Assembly: GCF_025655475.1 (NCBI RefSeq)
Contig: NZ_JAHTIK010000001.1
Location: 2,294,679-2,328,613, forward strand
Reading direction: 5' to 3'
Length of the DNA stretch: 33,935 bases
From: Kitasatospora sp. DSM 101779
GTDB taxonomy: Bacteria; Actinomycetota; Actinomycetes; Streptomycetales; Streptomycetaceae
Shown here: positions 7,787 to 15,775 of the stretch, in pieces
Numbering within the stretch: position 1 is the first letter of the stretch
Layout of the letters: every line of letters begins with the position of its first letter
Notes under the pieces: generated by a model
Database searches by the model: none
What the model was told of the DNA's origin: nothing
The model's input: only the letters and a program-made list of their open reading frames with translations
Made by a program: the position numbers and the translations under genes

Positions 7787-7901
7787 GAGCTGTCCTCCTT
7801 CGCCTCGGGCATCCGGCCCGGCGCCAAAAAACGAGCGCCTTCCCGTCCGACAATAGCGGCCGCGGCCGGCCGGTGGGCGGCAGCTCGGGGGTGGTGTCCT
7901 C

Positions 7902-9143
7902 TCACACGCGGGGCCCGAAGCGGCGGACGAGGGCGGCGCCGAGGACGGTGGCGGCGGCGAGGACGGGCCACAGGAGGTGGGGGCCGGCGGCGAGGAGGGC
8001 GGTGAGGGCCGCGGGGGCGGCGGCGCGGCCGAGGCCGCTGGAGAGCTCCCAGCGGGCGAGGGCACGGCCGAGGCGGCCGGGCGGTGCGGCGGCGACCACC
8101 AGGGCGGTGCCGGTCCCGGTGTAGAGGATCTCGCCCGCGGTGTAGAGCACCGAGACACCCGCGACGGCGGCGGCCCCGGCCGTGCCACCGAGCGCGCCGG
8201 CCGCCCAGAAGCCCAGGTAGGAGACGGCGAGCACCAGGCCGGAGACGGCGAGGACGGACCGCCGGGAGCGGCGGGAGATCCAGAGCACCACGGCGAGCTG
8301 GGTGGTGATCACCAGCACCGTGTTGCCGACGAAGATGCCCGAGGACCAGGCCGGTGCGACGTGCAGGGTGGTCACCAGCAGGGCGGGCAGGGCGACTTCG
8401 AGCACGTCGAAGCAGAAGGCGTACGGCAGGTTGGCCAGGCCCAGCAGGCCTGCGCCGGTCCGCCCCTGCCCGGCAGGCGGGTCCGTCGGTCCTGGCCGGT
8501 CGTCCGCGGTCGGCGGGGTGGTGAGCCGCAGCGACCAGACCAGGCCCGCCGCCAGCAGGCAGGCGAGTGCGGTGGCCAGGGCGAGGGTCCGCAGGGCGCC
8601 GGTGCCGCCCGCGGTCGCCGCGGTGGCGGCCAGAGCGCCCGCGCCGAGGCCCGCGTTGCGCAGCGAGCGTCCGGCGGCGAGTGCGGCGTCCCGCAGCCGG
8701 CCCTCGGTGAGCGCGGCGACCACGGCCGCGTGCGCGGTCGGCCAGGACTGGCTGCCGATGCCGAGCAGGACGGCCGCCGTGGTGAACCCGGCGGCGTCGG
8801 AGGCGGCCAGCAGCACCGCCACTCCGGCCGCCCGGACGAGCAGCGTCGCGGCCACCGGCAGGCTCCGTGCGCCGCGGTCGATCCAGCGTCCGGTCAGCGG
8901 CACGGCGGCCAGGCCGGCCAGCATGCCGGCGGAGAGCGCGAGTCCGGTGGTGCCGACGCCGAGCCCGAGCACCCCGACGCCGTACAGCAGCAGGAAGGGC
9001 CGGAGCAGTCCGGCGCCGAGCGCGTCGACGAGCACGGCGAGGCCGTAGCGGCGGCCGCCGGCGATGCCCAGCAGGCGGGCGGTGCCGGGGAGTTCGGCGG
9101 CCGGAGAGACTGTGGGAGCGGCGGGGCGGTGGAGGAGGGTCAT
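7902..9143 (-). CDS. MFS transporter, probable drug or metabolite exporter
   Basis: An integral membrane protein of about 413 aa with around twelve hydrophobic segments and the arrangement of actinomycete major facilitator exporters. A loop 2-3 motif-like stretch (GLAAVPLTGRWIDRGARSLPVAATLL) matches the MFS motif A pattern G-x(3)-D-R-x-G-R. A charged central loop (PTADDRPGPTDPPAGQGRTG) separates the two halves. ATG 9143 is used; GTG 9152 is equally possible since neither has a clear ribosome site. It is divergent from an ArsR-type regulator, with a palindrome between them, which suggests regulator-controlled efflux. Substrate unknown. Confidence 0.85.
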   Translation of the reverse strand: MTLLHRPAAPTVSPAAELPGTARLLGIAGGRRYGLAVLVDALGAGLLRPFLLLYGVGVLGLGVGTTGLALSAGMLAGLAAVPLTGRWIDRGARSLPVAATLLVRAAGVAVLLAASDAAGFTTAAVLLGIGSQSWPTAHAAVVAALTEGRLRDAALAAGRSLRNAGLGAGALAATAATAGGTGALRTLALATALACLLAAGLVWSLRLTTPPTADDRPGPTDPPAGQGRTGAGLLGLANLPYAFCFDVLEVALPALLVTTLHVAPAWSSGIFVGNTVLVITTQLAVVLWISRRSRRSVLAVSGLVLAVSYLGFWAAGALGGTAGAAAVAGVSVLYTAGEILYTGTGTALVVAAAPPGRLGRALARWELSSGLGRAAAPAALTALLAAGPHLLWPVLAAATVLGAALVRRFGPRV

Positions 9144-9185
9144 GGCGGCCACGCTGCGCTGCGGGGCGGGGCGGTGGCACGCGGA

Positions 9186-9202
9186 TTGACGGTCCCCGTC
9201 AA
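9186..9202. promoter_or_regulatory. Palindromic operator between MFS and ArsR-type genes
   Basis: TTGACGGTCCCCGTCAA is a perfect inverted repeat (7-bp arms, 3-bp spacer) in the 101-bp divergent intergenic region. On the minus strand its TTGACG arm would also serve as the -35 box of the transporter gene, so a bound regulator would block export-gene transcription. Best candidate ligand: the adjacent ArsR-type protein. Confidence 0.6.
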
Positions 9203-9244
9203 CCGTCGGCGGGCGGGCCGGGGCTGGGTGGCAGGATCGCCGGC

Positions 9245-10345
9245 ATGAGTCTGACCATCGACGTCACCGGCCTGCCGGCCGAAGCACTGCTGTTCGCGCC
9301 GTCCCCGCTGGCGGAGTTGAACGCGATGCTGCACGTCCTCGCGGAGCCGGCGCACCATCCGGAGCTGCACGGCTGGGCGGCGGCCACCACCGGTGCGCTG
9401 CCCGCGGGGCTGGCGGACCGGCTGCTGGAGGCGGACTTCCTGTGGCGGTCCTCGCGGGCCGACTTCCTCTTCCCGGCCCTGCCGGGTGCCACGCTGGCGG
9501 AGGAGCTGGACGCGGTGGACCGGCTGGAGGACGAGCTGTACACCGCGGCGGCGCTGGTCACCACCTGTGGCTCGTCCCGGCTGTCGTACCGGCCCGCGGG
9601 TTCGCCGCTGGTCGATCCGGCGGCGGCCGAGCGGGCGCGGGACCTGGCGGCGGCCCGGGGGCCGCGGCAGGCGGCCTTCGCCGACCGGCTGCTCGCCGAC
9701 CCGCAGGCCGTCCGGGCGCTGGTGCGGCGGCTGCTGGAGGACTGCGAGCGGGCGTTCTTCGCGGACGCCTGGCGCCGGGTGCTGCCCTCGCTGGCCGCGG
9801 ACGCCCGGCAGAAGGCCGACCTGCTGGCCCGGCGCGGCGCCGCGGAGGCGCTGGCCGCGGTCTCCCCGGTGATCGTGCTGGACGAGACCGAGCCAGGGCG
9901 GCGGCGGATCGTCGTCGACAAGCTGCAGGACAACGCGACCAGTGCGGTCGCGGCGGGCGGGGTGACCTTCATCCCGAGCGCCTTCGGGCGGCCGCACCTG
10001 CCGGTGGTGTACGCGGCCGGGTGGCGGCCGGTGCTGCAGTACCCGATCGCCGAGGCGGGCGGTACCGATCCGGTGTCGCTGGCGCTCGTCCAGCAGCGGC
10101 TGGAGGCGCTGGCCCACCCCGTCCGGCTGCGGCTCGCCCGGACGATCGCCCGCGGCCCGCACACCACGGGCGAACTCGCCAACGCCTGGCAGCTCACCGC
10201 CCCCGAGGTCTCCCGCCACCTCGCGGTGCTGCGCAAGGCCGGGCTGCTGACCACCCGCCGCCGCGGCCGCTACGTGCTGTACGAGCTCGACCTGGCCACC
10301 AGCGCCCGGCTCGGCGGCGACCTGCTGGAGGCCGTCCTGCGCTGA
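9245..10345 (+). CDS. DUF5937 / ArsR-type HTH regulator
   Basis: A 366-aa regulator. Residues 1 to about 270 form the large N-terminal region seen in actinomycete DUF5937-ArsR proteins (LTIDVTGLPAEALLFAPSPLAEL opening and IVVDKLQDNATSAVAAGGVTFIPS). The C-terminal 90 residues are a winged helix: LEALAHPVRLRLARTIAR, TTGELANAWQLTAPEVSRHL, AVLRKAGLLTTRRRGRYVLYEL. There are no metal-binding ELCVCDL-like cysteines, so it is unlikely to be a metal sensor. ATG 9245 follows GGATCGCCGGC and a CAGGAT -10-like box, so a leaderless transcript is possible. Likely represses the divergent MFS exporter. Confidence 0.8.
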   Translation: MSLTIDVTGLPAEALLFAPSPLAELNAMLHVLAEPAHHPELHGWAAATTGALPAGLADRLLEADFLWRSSRADFLFPALPGATLAEELDAVDRLEDELYTAAALVTTCGSSRLSYRPAGSPLVDPAAAERARDLAAARGPRQAAFADRLLADPQAVRALVRRLLEDCERAFFADAWRRVLPSLAADARQKADLLARRGAAEALAAVSPVIVLDETEPGRRRIVVDKLQDNATSAVAAGGVTFIPSAFGRPHLPVVYAAGWRPVLQYPIAEAGGTDPVSLALVQQRLEALAHPVRLRLARTIARGPHTTGELANAWQLTAPEVSRHLAVLRKAGLLTTRRRGRYVLYELDLATSARLGGDLLEAVLR

Positions 10346-10362
10346 CCCCCGGGCCAGGCCGT

Positions 10363-10378
10363 ACACCGATCGGTTTCC
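10363..10378. promoter_or_regulatory. Putative TetR operator in front of the tetR gene
   Basis: ACACCGATCGGTTTCC contains the 10-bp palindrome ACCGATCGGT (10365-10374) with one intact flank. The same core occurs in two better copies upstream of the SDR gene at 14289 and 14315. It lies 32 bp before the TetR start codon, suiting autoregulation. Confidence 0.65.
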
Positions 10379-10409
10379 CCACGGCGGCGCGGGCGGTAGC
10401 CTCGTCGAC

Positions 10410-10979
10410 ATGGACACCCAGGCGAAGCCCTCCGCGCGCGACCGGCTGCTCGACGCCGCGACCGAGCTCTTCTACCGGGAGGGCGTCGGTACCGGGATCG
10501 ACGCACTGTGCAGGGCCGCCGGGGTGTCCAAGCGGTCCATGTACCAGCTGTTCGACAGCAAGGACGAGGTGATGGCGGCCGCCCTGGAGCGACGCGCACC
10601 CGGCTACGCGGCGCTGCTGCTGCCCGCCCCGGACGACCGGCGCCCGCCCCGGGCCCGGGTGCTGCACGTCTTCGAGCGGCTGGAGGAGCTCTCGCGGGCG
10701 GAGGACTACCGCGGTTGCCCGTACCTGGCGGCGCAGGTCGAGCTGAAGGACCGGACGCACCCGGCGAGCCTGGTCGCCGGCCGGGTCAAGCAGGCGCTGA
10801 CCGACTTTTTCCGGGCCGAGGCCGAGCACGGCGGGGCCGCCGACCCGGTGCTGCTGGCACGGCAGTTGACGCTGCTCTTCGACGGGGCGAGCGCCCGGGC
10901 GGGGGCGGCCGGGGAACCGCTGGCCGGCCTGGCGGTGCCGACGGCGGCCGTCCTGCTGGACGCGGCCGGGGTGCGCTGA
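10410..10979 (+). CDS. TetR-family transcriptional regulator
   Basis: A 189-aa protein with the TetR HTH at residues about 9-55 (RDRLLDAATELFYREGVGTGIDALCRAAGVSKRSMYQLFDSKDEVM). The C-terminal ligand domain resembles that of many actinomycete TetRs (RGCPYLAAQVELKDRTHPA, LTLLFDGASARA). No convincing Shine-Dalgarno sequence is visible. A palindrome just upstream recurs before the SDR gene about 4 kb away on the other strand, so this regulator probably represses both itself and the SDR. The ligand could be a substrate of that SDR. It is followed by a MoxR gene with its own upstream gap and is probably monocistronic. Confidence 0.85.
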   Translation: MDTQAKPSARDRLLDAATELFYREGVGTGIDALCRAAGVSKRSMYQLFDSKDEVMAAALERRAPGYAALLLPAPDDRRPPRARVLHVFERLEELSRAEDYRGCPYLAAQVELKDRTHPASLVAGRVKQALTDFFRAEAEHGGAADPVLLARQLTLLFDGASARAGAAGEPLAGLAVPTAAVLLDAAGVR

Positions 10980-11072
10980 GCCGCTGCCGCGGCCGGTCGG
11001 CGCGAGCCGTTCCACTGGAAGGTACTCGCGGGTAACATGCCCTGCACGGTCTGGCACCCAAGGGAGTCGAGC

Positions 11073-11960
11073 ATGCACGGCACGGACGGAACCCCGGTCA
11101 AAACGGGCTTCTTCGACTCGGTCGACGAGGTCGCGGCCCGGCTCGCCGACGTCGGCTACCTCGCCTCGCCCGCCGTCGCCACCACCGTCTTCCTCGCCGA
11201 CCGGCTCGGCAAGCCACTGCTCGTCGAGGGCCCGGCCGGCACCGGCAAGACCGAACTCGCCAAGGCCGTCGCCCGGCTCGGCGGCGCCCGGCTCGTCCGG
11301 CTGCAGTGCTACGAGGGCATCGACGAGGCGCGCGCCCTCTACGAGTGGAACCACGCCAAGCAGCTGCTGCGGATCACCGCCGGCCGCGACGAGAGCTGGG
11401 ACGAGGCCCGCACCGACGTCTTCGGCGAGGAGTTCCTGCTCAGCCGGCCGCTGCTCACCGCGATCCGCGGCGAGGAGCCGACCGTGCTGCTCATCGACGA
11501 GACCGACAAGGCCGACGTCGAGGTGGAAGGGCTGCTCCTGGAGGTGCTCAGCGACTTCCAGATCACCGTGCCCGAGCTCGGCACCATCCGGGCGGCCCGC
11601 CGCCCCTTCGTGCTGCTCACCTCCAACGCCAGCCGGGAACTCTCCGAGGCCCTCCGACGCCGCTGCCTCTTCCTCCACCTGGACTTCCCCGACGCCGAGT
11701 TGGAGCAGCGGATCGTCCGGCTCAAGGTGCCCGGCCTGGACGCGGTGCTCGCCGAGTCGCTCGTCCGGGTGGTCGCCGCCCTGCGCGGCATGGACCTGCG
11801 CAAGGCGCCCTCCGTCGCCGAGACGATCGACTGGGCGCGGACCCTGCTCGCCCTCGGCGCCGCGACGCTCGACGGCGCCGTCCTCCGCGACACCCTCGGG
11901 GTGGTACTCAAGCACCAGGACGACCTGGTCAAGGCAGCCGCGAAGCTGGCGCCCGCGTGA
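11073..11960 (+). CDS. MoxR-type AAA+ ATPase
   Basis: A 295-aa AAA+ protein of the MoxR group: Walker A GPAGTGKT (residues 53-60), the characteristic CYEGIDEARALYEWNHAKQLL block, Walker B VLLIDETDKAD, sensor 1 TSNASRELSEALRRRC and a C-terminal lid. MoxR ATPases work with VWA-domain partners to remodel or mature protein complexes; this subgroup accompanies CoxE-type VWA proteins in carbon monoxide dehydrogenase-type and other loci. AAGGGAG stands six bases before ATG 11073, favouring it over the in-frame upstream ATG 11037. The stop overlaps the next gene's GTG by four bases. No molybdenum enzyme genes are present in this window, so the client is unknown. Confidence 0.88.
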   Translation: MHGTDGTPVKTGFFDSVDEVAARLADVGYLASPAVATTVFLADRLGKPLLVEGPAGTGKTELAKAVARLGGARLVRLQCYEGIDEARALYEWNHAKQLLRITAGRDESWDEARTDVFGEEFLLSRPLLTAIRGEEPTVLLIDETDKADVEVEGLLLEVLSDFQITVPELGTIRAARRPFVLLTSNASRELSEALRRRCLFLHLDFPDAELEQRIVRLKVPGLDAVLAESLVRVVAALRGMDLRKAPSVAETIDWARTLLALGAATLDGAVLRDTLGVVLKHQDDLVKAAAKLAPA

Positions 11961-13378
11961 CCGGCCCGGATCCCCTGACCGGCCGCACCGACCCGCCCGA
12001 CCTCGCGGCCCGGCTCACCGGGCTCGTCCAGGCACTGCGCGGCCACGGCCTGCGGATCGGCCCCGGCGAGACCGCCGACGCGGCGGCCGCCCTCGCGGTG
12101 CTCGGACTCGCCGACCGGGAGCACGTCCGGGAGGGCCTGGCCGCGGTCCTGCTGCGCGCCGACGGCCAACGGGCGGTGTTCGACGCCGTCTTCGACCTCT
12201 TCTTCCCGCTCGGCGTCGGCACCCCGCACGGCGCCGGACAGGCCCCCGCCGCACCCGTGGACCGGCCCGCGCTCGTCGCCGATCTCCGGGGCCGGCTCGC
12301 CGAGGCGCTGGCCGCCGGCGACCGGACCGCGGGGGCCCGGATCGCCGGGGAGGCGGTCGAGGCCCTCGGCCGCTACGGCACCTCGCCCGGCACGGACGGC
12401 TGGTCCGCGTACCAGACCCTCGGCCTCCTCCAGCCGGAGACCCTGCTCGCCCGGGTCCTCGCCGCCCTGCGCACCGGGGTGGCCGGCCCTGACGACGACG
12501 GGCTCGCCGAGCGGCTGGCCGAGGACGAAATCCGGCGCCGTATCCGGGAGTTCCGCACCCAGGTCGGCACCGAGGCGCGCCGCCGGGTCGCCGAACTCCG
12601 CGGCACCGAGCGGATCGCCGAACGCGCCGTCGCCCCCACCCCGGACCGGGTCGACTTCCTCGCCGCCGGAGCCGAGCAGCTCGCCGAGCTGCGGCGCACC
12701 GTACAGCCGCTGGCCCGCAAACTGGCCACCCGGCTGGCCGCGCGCCGCCGCCGGGCTGCGCACGGCCGGATCGACCTGCGGCGCACCCTGCGGCGTTCGC
12801 TCTCCACCGGCGGGGTACCGATGCGCCCCGCGTACCGGCAGCGGCGACCGGCCCGGCCGGAGATCGTGCTGCTCTGCGACGTCTCCGGCTCGGTGGCGGG
12901 ATTCGCGCAGTTCACCATGCTGCTGGTGCGGGCGATGCGCGACCAGTTCGCCCGGGTACGGGTGTTCGCCTTCGTCAACCGCACCGACGAGGTGACCCGG
13001 CTGGTCGCCGGCGACACCGACCCGGCCGAACTCGGCCGCCGCATCCTCACCGAGGCGGCGGTGGCGGGCTGGCACGGCAGCAGCGACTACGGCGCGGCCC
13101 TGGGCGAGTTCGCCGAACGCCACCTCGACGCGGTGGGCCCGCGCACCGCCGTCCTCGTCCTCGGCGACGCCCGCACCAACGGCTGGGACCCCAACCTCCA
13201 CGCCCTCCAAGGAATTGCCGACCGCGCCCGCCGGGTGATCTGGCTCAACCCCGAACAGACCACCCTCTGGGGCACCGGCGACTCCGCCGCCCTCGCCTAC
13301 GCCACCGTGGTCGACATGTACCCCTGCCGCAACGCCCGCCGCCTCACCGACCTCGTCGCCCGCCTGCTGCCGGTCTGA
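11957..13378 (+). CDS. CoxE-like VWA domain protein
   Basis: A 473-aa protein partnering the MoxR ATPase. The N-terminal 280 residues are helical and charged (repeats of Arg/Glu, LARKLATRLAARRRRAAHGRIDLRRTLRRSLSTGG). The C-terminal 190 residues form a von Willebrand A domain with an intact MIDAS motif, D308-V-S-G-S in EIVLLCDVSGSVAGFAQF. The RRAAHGRIDLRRTLR segment before the VWA domain is typical of the CoxE-like family (PF05762). GTG 11957 overlaps the upstream TGA, so translation is coupled and the two products probably form one complex in the cytoplasm. Convergent with the SDR gene downstream. Confidence 0.85.
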   Translation: MTGPDPLTGRTDPPDLAARLTGLVQALRGHGLRIGPGETADAAAALAVLGLADREHVREGLAAVLLRADGQRAVFDAVFDLFFPLGVGTPHGAGQAPAAPVDRPALVADLRGRLAEALAAGDRTAGARIAGEAVEALGRYGTSPGTDGWSAYQTLGLLQPETLLARVLAALRTGVAGPDDDGLAERLAEDEIRRRIREFRTQVGTEARRRVAELRGTERIAERAVAPTPDRVDFLAAGAEQLAELRRTVQPLARKLATRLAARRRRAAHGRIDLRRTLRRSLSTGGVPMRPAYRQRRPARPEIVLLCDVSGSVAGFAQFTMLLVRAMRDQFARVRVFAFVNRTDEVTRLVAGDTDPAELGRRILTEAAVAGWHGSSDYGAALGEFAERHLDAVGPRTAVLVLGDARTNGWDPNLHALQGIADRARRVIWLNPEQTTLWGTGDSAALAYATVVDMYPCRNARRLTDLVARLLPV

Positions 13379-13569
13379 CGCGCACGCCCTCGGGTGCGGG
13401 CGGCGCGCCCTGCCGCGCCTCGTCGGAGGACGAGTTCGATCGGCGCGGGGACCTCGCGGCCGGTGCGGTCGCGCACCCGCCACCGTTCGATCGGGAGTCC
13501 GAAGCGGACGGGCGGCTCGCGCCGGGCAGTCCTGAGCAGCAGGTCCTGCGCGCGGGGCGCGGTCCGGCG
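13379..13569. other. Convergent intergenic region with coding-like bias on the minus strand
   Basis: About 190 bp between the VWA and SDR stop codons. In the minus frame directly continuing the SDR frame past its TGA, about 60 sense codons follow with high third-position GC, reading LLLRTARREPPVRFGLPIER and WRVRDRTGREVPAPIELVLR. I recognise no family. It may be a remnant of a lost downstream gene. A 10-bp direct repeat GTTCGATCGG occurs at 13434 and 13485, and a small hairpin CTCGTC-GGAG-GACGAG may help termination. Confidence 0.35.
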
Positions 13570-14271
13570 TCAGGCGGTCAGTTGGGGGTAGAGGGCGGCG
13601 AGGTCGCCGGCGAGGCCGGCCTTCACCTGGCGGGAGAGGTCGTCGGCGAGCACCTCGTGGGCGTCGGACTCGATGCCGTCGAGGGCCCGGCGGGCCACCT
13701 CGGCCGGATCCGCCTTGGGGGCGGTGATGCCGGACGTCATGTCGGTGTCGACGTAACCGACGTGCAGGCCGGTCACGTTGATGCCGCGCGGCTTCAACTC
13801 CAGGCGCAGGGAGTTGGTCTGCGACCAGAGCGCCGCCTTGGAGGCACTGTACGAGCCGGCCAGGCCGATCCAGGACAGCACCGAGTGCACGTTCAGGAGG
13901 TGGCCGCCGCCGTTGCGCTCGATCACCGGCACGAAGGCGCGGGCGGTGAGCAGCGGGCCGTAGAAGTTGGTCTCGAACTCGCGGCGGACGTCCGCCACCG
14001 GGGAGTCCAGGAAGGACGCGTTCACCGCGGCGCCGGCGTTGTTGATCAGCACGGTGACGTCCTGGGCGCGGGCGGCGGCCGCCGTGACCGACGCCGGGTC
14101 GGTGACCTCCAGCGCCAGCGGGACGGCCTCGGGATGGGTGACCGTCCGCGGGTCACGCGCGGTCGCGTAGACCTTGGCGGCGCCGCGTTCGTACAGCGCG
14201 TCCACCAGCGCCCGGCCGATGCCGCGGCTGCCGCCGGTGACGAGAACGGCTGCACCCTTGATCGCGGTCAT
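13570..14271 (-). CDS. Short-chain dehydrogenase/reductase
   Basis: A 233-aa classical SDR: nucleotide-binding TGGSRGIG (residues 12-19), NNAG (77-80), catalytic Ser near 130-133 in NVHSVLSWIG, Tyr141 and Lys145 in YSASK. The basic residue R16 in the glycine motif and the acidic-residue pattern after beta 2 (ATARDP) suggest NADP(H) preference. A GGGGAGA ribosome site precedes ATG 14271. Two near-perfect copies of one palindrome lie 18-57 bp upstream, the same as at the tetR gene, so it is probably the regulated target of that TetR. Substrate unknown. Confidence 0.9.
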   Translation of the reverse strand: MTAIKGAAVLVTGGSRGIGRALVDALYERGAAKVYATARDPRTVTHPEAVPLALEVTDPASVTAAAARAQDVTVLINNAGAAVNASFLDSPVADVRREFETNFYGPLLTARAFVPVIERNGGGHLLNVHSVLSWIGLAGSYSASKAALWSQTNSLRLELKPRGINVTGLHVGYVDTDMTSGITAPKADPAEVARRALDGIESDAHEVLADDLSRQVKAGLAGDLAALYPQLTA

Positions 14272-14288
14272 GGGAATCTCCCCTCGAA

Positions 14289-14306
14289 GGAAACCGATCG
14301 GTTTCC
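14289..14306. promoter_or_regulatory. TetR operator copy 1 before SDR
   Basis: GGAAACCGATCGGTTTCC is a perfect 18-bp palindrome, 18 bp upstream of the SDR start codon. Its core matches the site before the tetR gene at 10365. A position this close to the start would block RNA polymerase. Confidence 0.8.
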
Positions 14307-14314
14307 ACCAAGGT

Positions 14315-14328
14315 AAACCGATCGGTTT
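14315..14328. promoter_or_regulatory. TetR operator copy 2 before SDR
   Basis: AAACCGATCGGTTT is a perfect 14-bp palindrome whose centre is 24 bp from the centre of copy 1, a little over two helical turns. This spacing is compatible with two dimers on adjacent faces. It lies just beyond the end of the M20 peptidase gene. Confidence 0.8.
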
Positions 14329-14344
14329 CCTGCCGCAAGGGCCC

Positions 14345-15616
14345 TCAGTCGGCGCCGACCGAGCGGAGCACCGCCAGCACCAGCGTCCGCGCCACCTCCG
14401 CCGTCTCCCGCACCGACACCTGCTCCCGGGGACTGTGCGCCACCCGGACGTCCCCCGGCCCGAACTGCAGCGTCGGCACCCCCGCGGCCGTGTACAGCCG
14501 CAGGTCGCTGCCGTACGGCGCCCCCCGCTCGCGCAGCGCCGGCCCGCCCACCGCGTCCGCGTGCGCCGCCCGGACGAGACCGCCGAGCGGATGCCCGGCC
14601 GGCAGCCGGCCGCTCGCGAACAGCCCGCCCGGCCAGGTCACCGACGCCGGGTGCTCCCGCAGCCACGGATCCGCCGCGCAGGCCCGCGCCACGCACTCCT
14701 CCAGGGCCGCCCGCGCCACCGCCGGGTCCTCCCCCAGCCGCACCCCGAGCCGCCCCTCGGCGACCAGCCTGTCCGGCACGCTGCTCGCCCAGTCCCCGGC
14801 CCGGACCTTCCCCACCGAGAGCGCGTACGGGATCGGGTGCTCGGCCATCAGCGGGTCCGGATCCCTGTTGCGGGCGGCCTCCAGCCGGGCCAGTGCGGCG
14901 TGCACCGGCAGGTAGGCGTCGACCGCGCTCGTCCCCTCGTTCCGGGTGCTGGCGTGTGCGGCCCGGCCGTGCACCTCGATCCGGAAGGTCAGCGCACCCG
15001 CGTTCGCCGTCACCAGCGTGCCGCCGGTCGGCTCGGTGATCAGGCAGGCGTCACCGGTGTATCCGCGCTGCAGGGTGCCGAACGCCCCCAGGCCGCCGTC
15101 CTCCTCGCCCACCACGAAGTGCACCGCCACCCGCCCGCGCAGCCGGGCACCGCTCGCCCGGATCGCCGCCAGCGCGGCCAGGTGCGCCGCCAGACCGGCC
15201 TTCATGTCGCAGGCGCCGCGGCCGTGCACCACGTCCCCGGCCACCCTCGGCACGAACGGGTCGCCGACCCACTGCGCTGCGTCGCCCGGCGGCACCACGT
15301 CCACGTGCCCCTGCAGCACCACCGTCGGACCGTCGTCCCCGCCGGTGCCGGCCGCCAGCCCCCAGGCCTCCTCGCGCGGGGCCTCGGTGCCGGGGAAGTC
15401 CGGGTGCCTCCGCAGGGCGGGCAGGTCCATCGACCACAGGTCGGTCTCCAGCCCGAGCCCGTCGAGCACGCCCGCCAGGTGGTGCTGGATCTCCGACTCG
15501 GCGGCGCTGCCGGTCACACTGGGGATGGCGATCAGGTCGAGCAGCGTCCGGGCGACGGCCGCCTCGTCGACGGCCGCCAGCGCGGCGGCCTCCCGGGCGG
15601 TGAGGTCTGCGGTCAC
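14345..15616 (-). CDS. M20-family metallopeptidase (ArgE/DapE-like)
   Basis: A 423-aa di-zinc amidohydrolase or peptidase. All M20 active-site elements are visible: H104-x-D106 in QGHVDVVP, D137 in GRGACDMKAG, the catalytic base pair E171-E172 in VVGEEDGG, E195 in ITEPTGG, and a C-terminal His in VAHSPREQVSV. The dimerisation domain lies in the middle (IEVHGRAAHASTRNEGTSAVD). Family members hydrolyse N-acyl amino acids such as acetylornithine or succinyl-diaminopimelate, or dipeptides; the exact substrate cannot be read from sequence. GTG 15616 is preceded by GGAAGG at eight bases. The SDR gene follows in the same direction, but with its own regulated promoter. Confidence 0.88.
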   Translation of the reverse strand: MTADLTAREAAALAAVDEAAVARTLLDLIAIPSVTGSAAESEIQHHLAGVLDGLGLETDLWSMDLPALRRHPDFPGTEAPREEAWGLAAGTGGDDGPTVVLQGHVDVVPPGDAAQWVGDPFVPRVAGDVVHGRGACDMKAGLAAHLAALAAIRASGARLRGRVAVHFVVGEEDGGLGAFGTLQRGYTGDACLITEPTGGTLVTANAGALTFRIEVHGRAAHASTRNEGTSAVDAYLPVHAALARLEAARNRDPDPLMAEHPIPYALSVGKVRAGDWASSVPDRLVAEGRLGVRLGEDPAVARAALEECVARACAADPWLREHPASVTWPGGLFASGRLPAGHPLGGLVRAAHADAVGGPALRERGAPYGSDLRLYTAAGVPTLQFGPGDVRVAHSPREQVSVRETAEVARTLVLAVLRSVGAD

Positions 15617-15775
15617 GGGCGGGCCTTCCGGTCGGGGCCCGCCAGGCTGCCGGAGCGGGCCGGTCGGACGGCGGGCCGGTGGGTCGCCGCCCAGCCTGTC
15701 AGAGTGTCCCGCCCCGGTCACGGGCCCGGCGGCCGCCCCGGCGGCCCAGGCTCCGCGCCCCGGGTCGGTGCGTGC

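Noticed and set aside
7787..7901. Short N-terminal extension of the Uma2 protein continuing into the MFS side
   Set aside because: The extended frame has no coding bias, and AAGGAGG before ATG 7786 sets a clear start.
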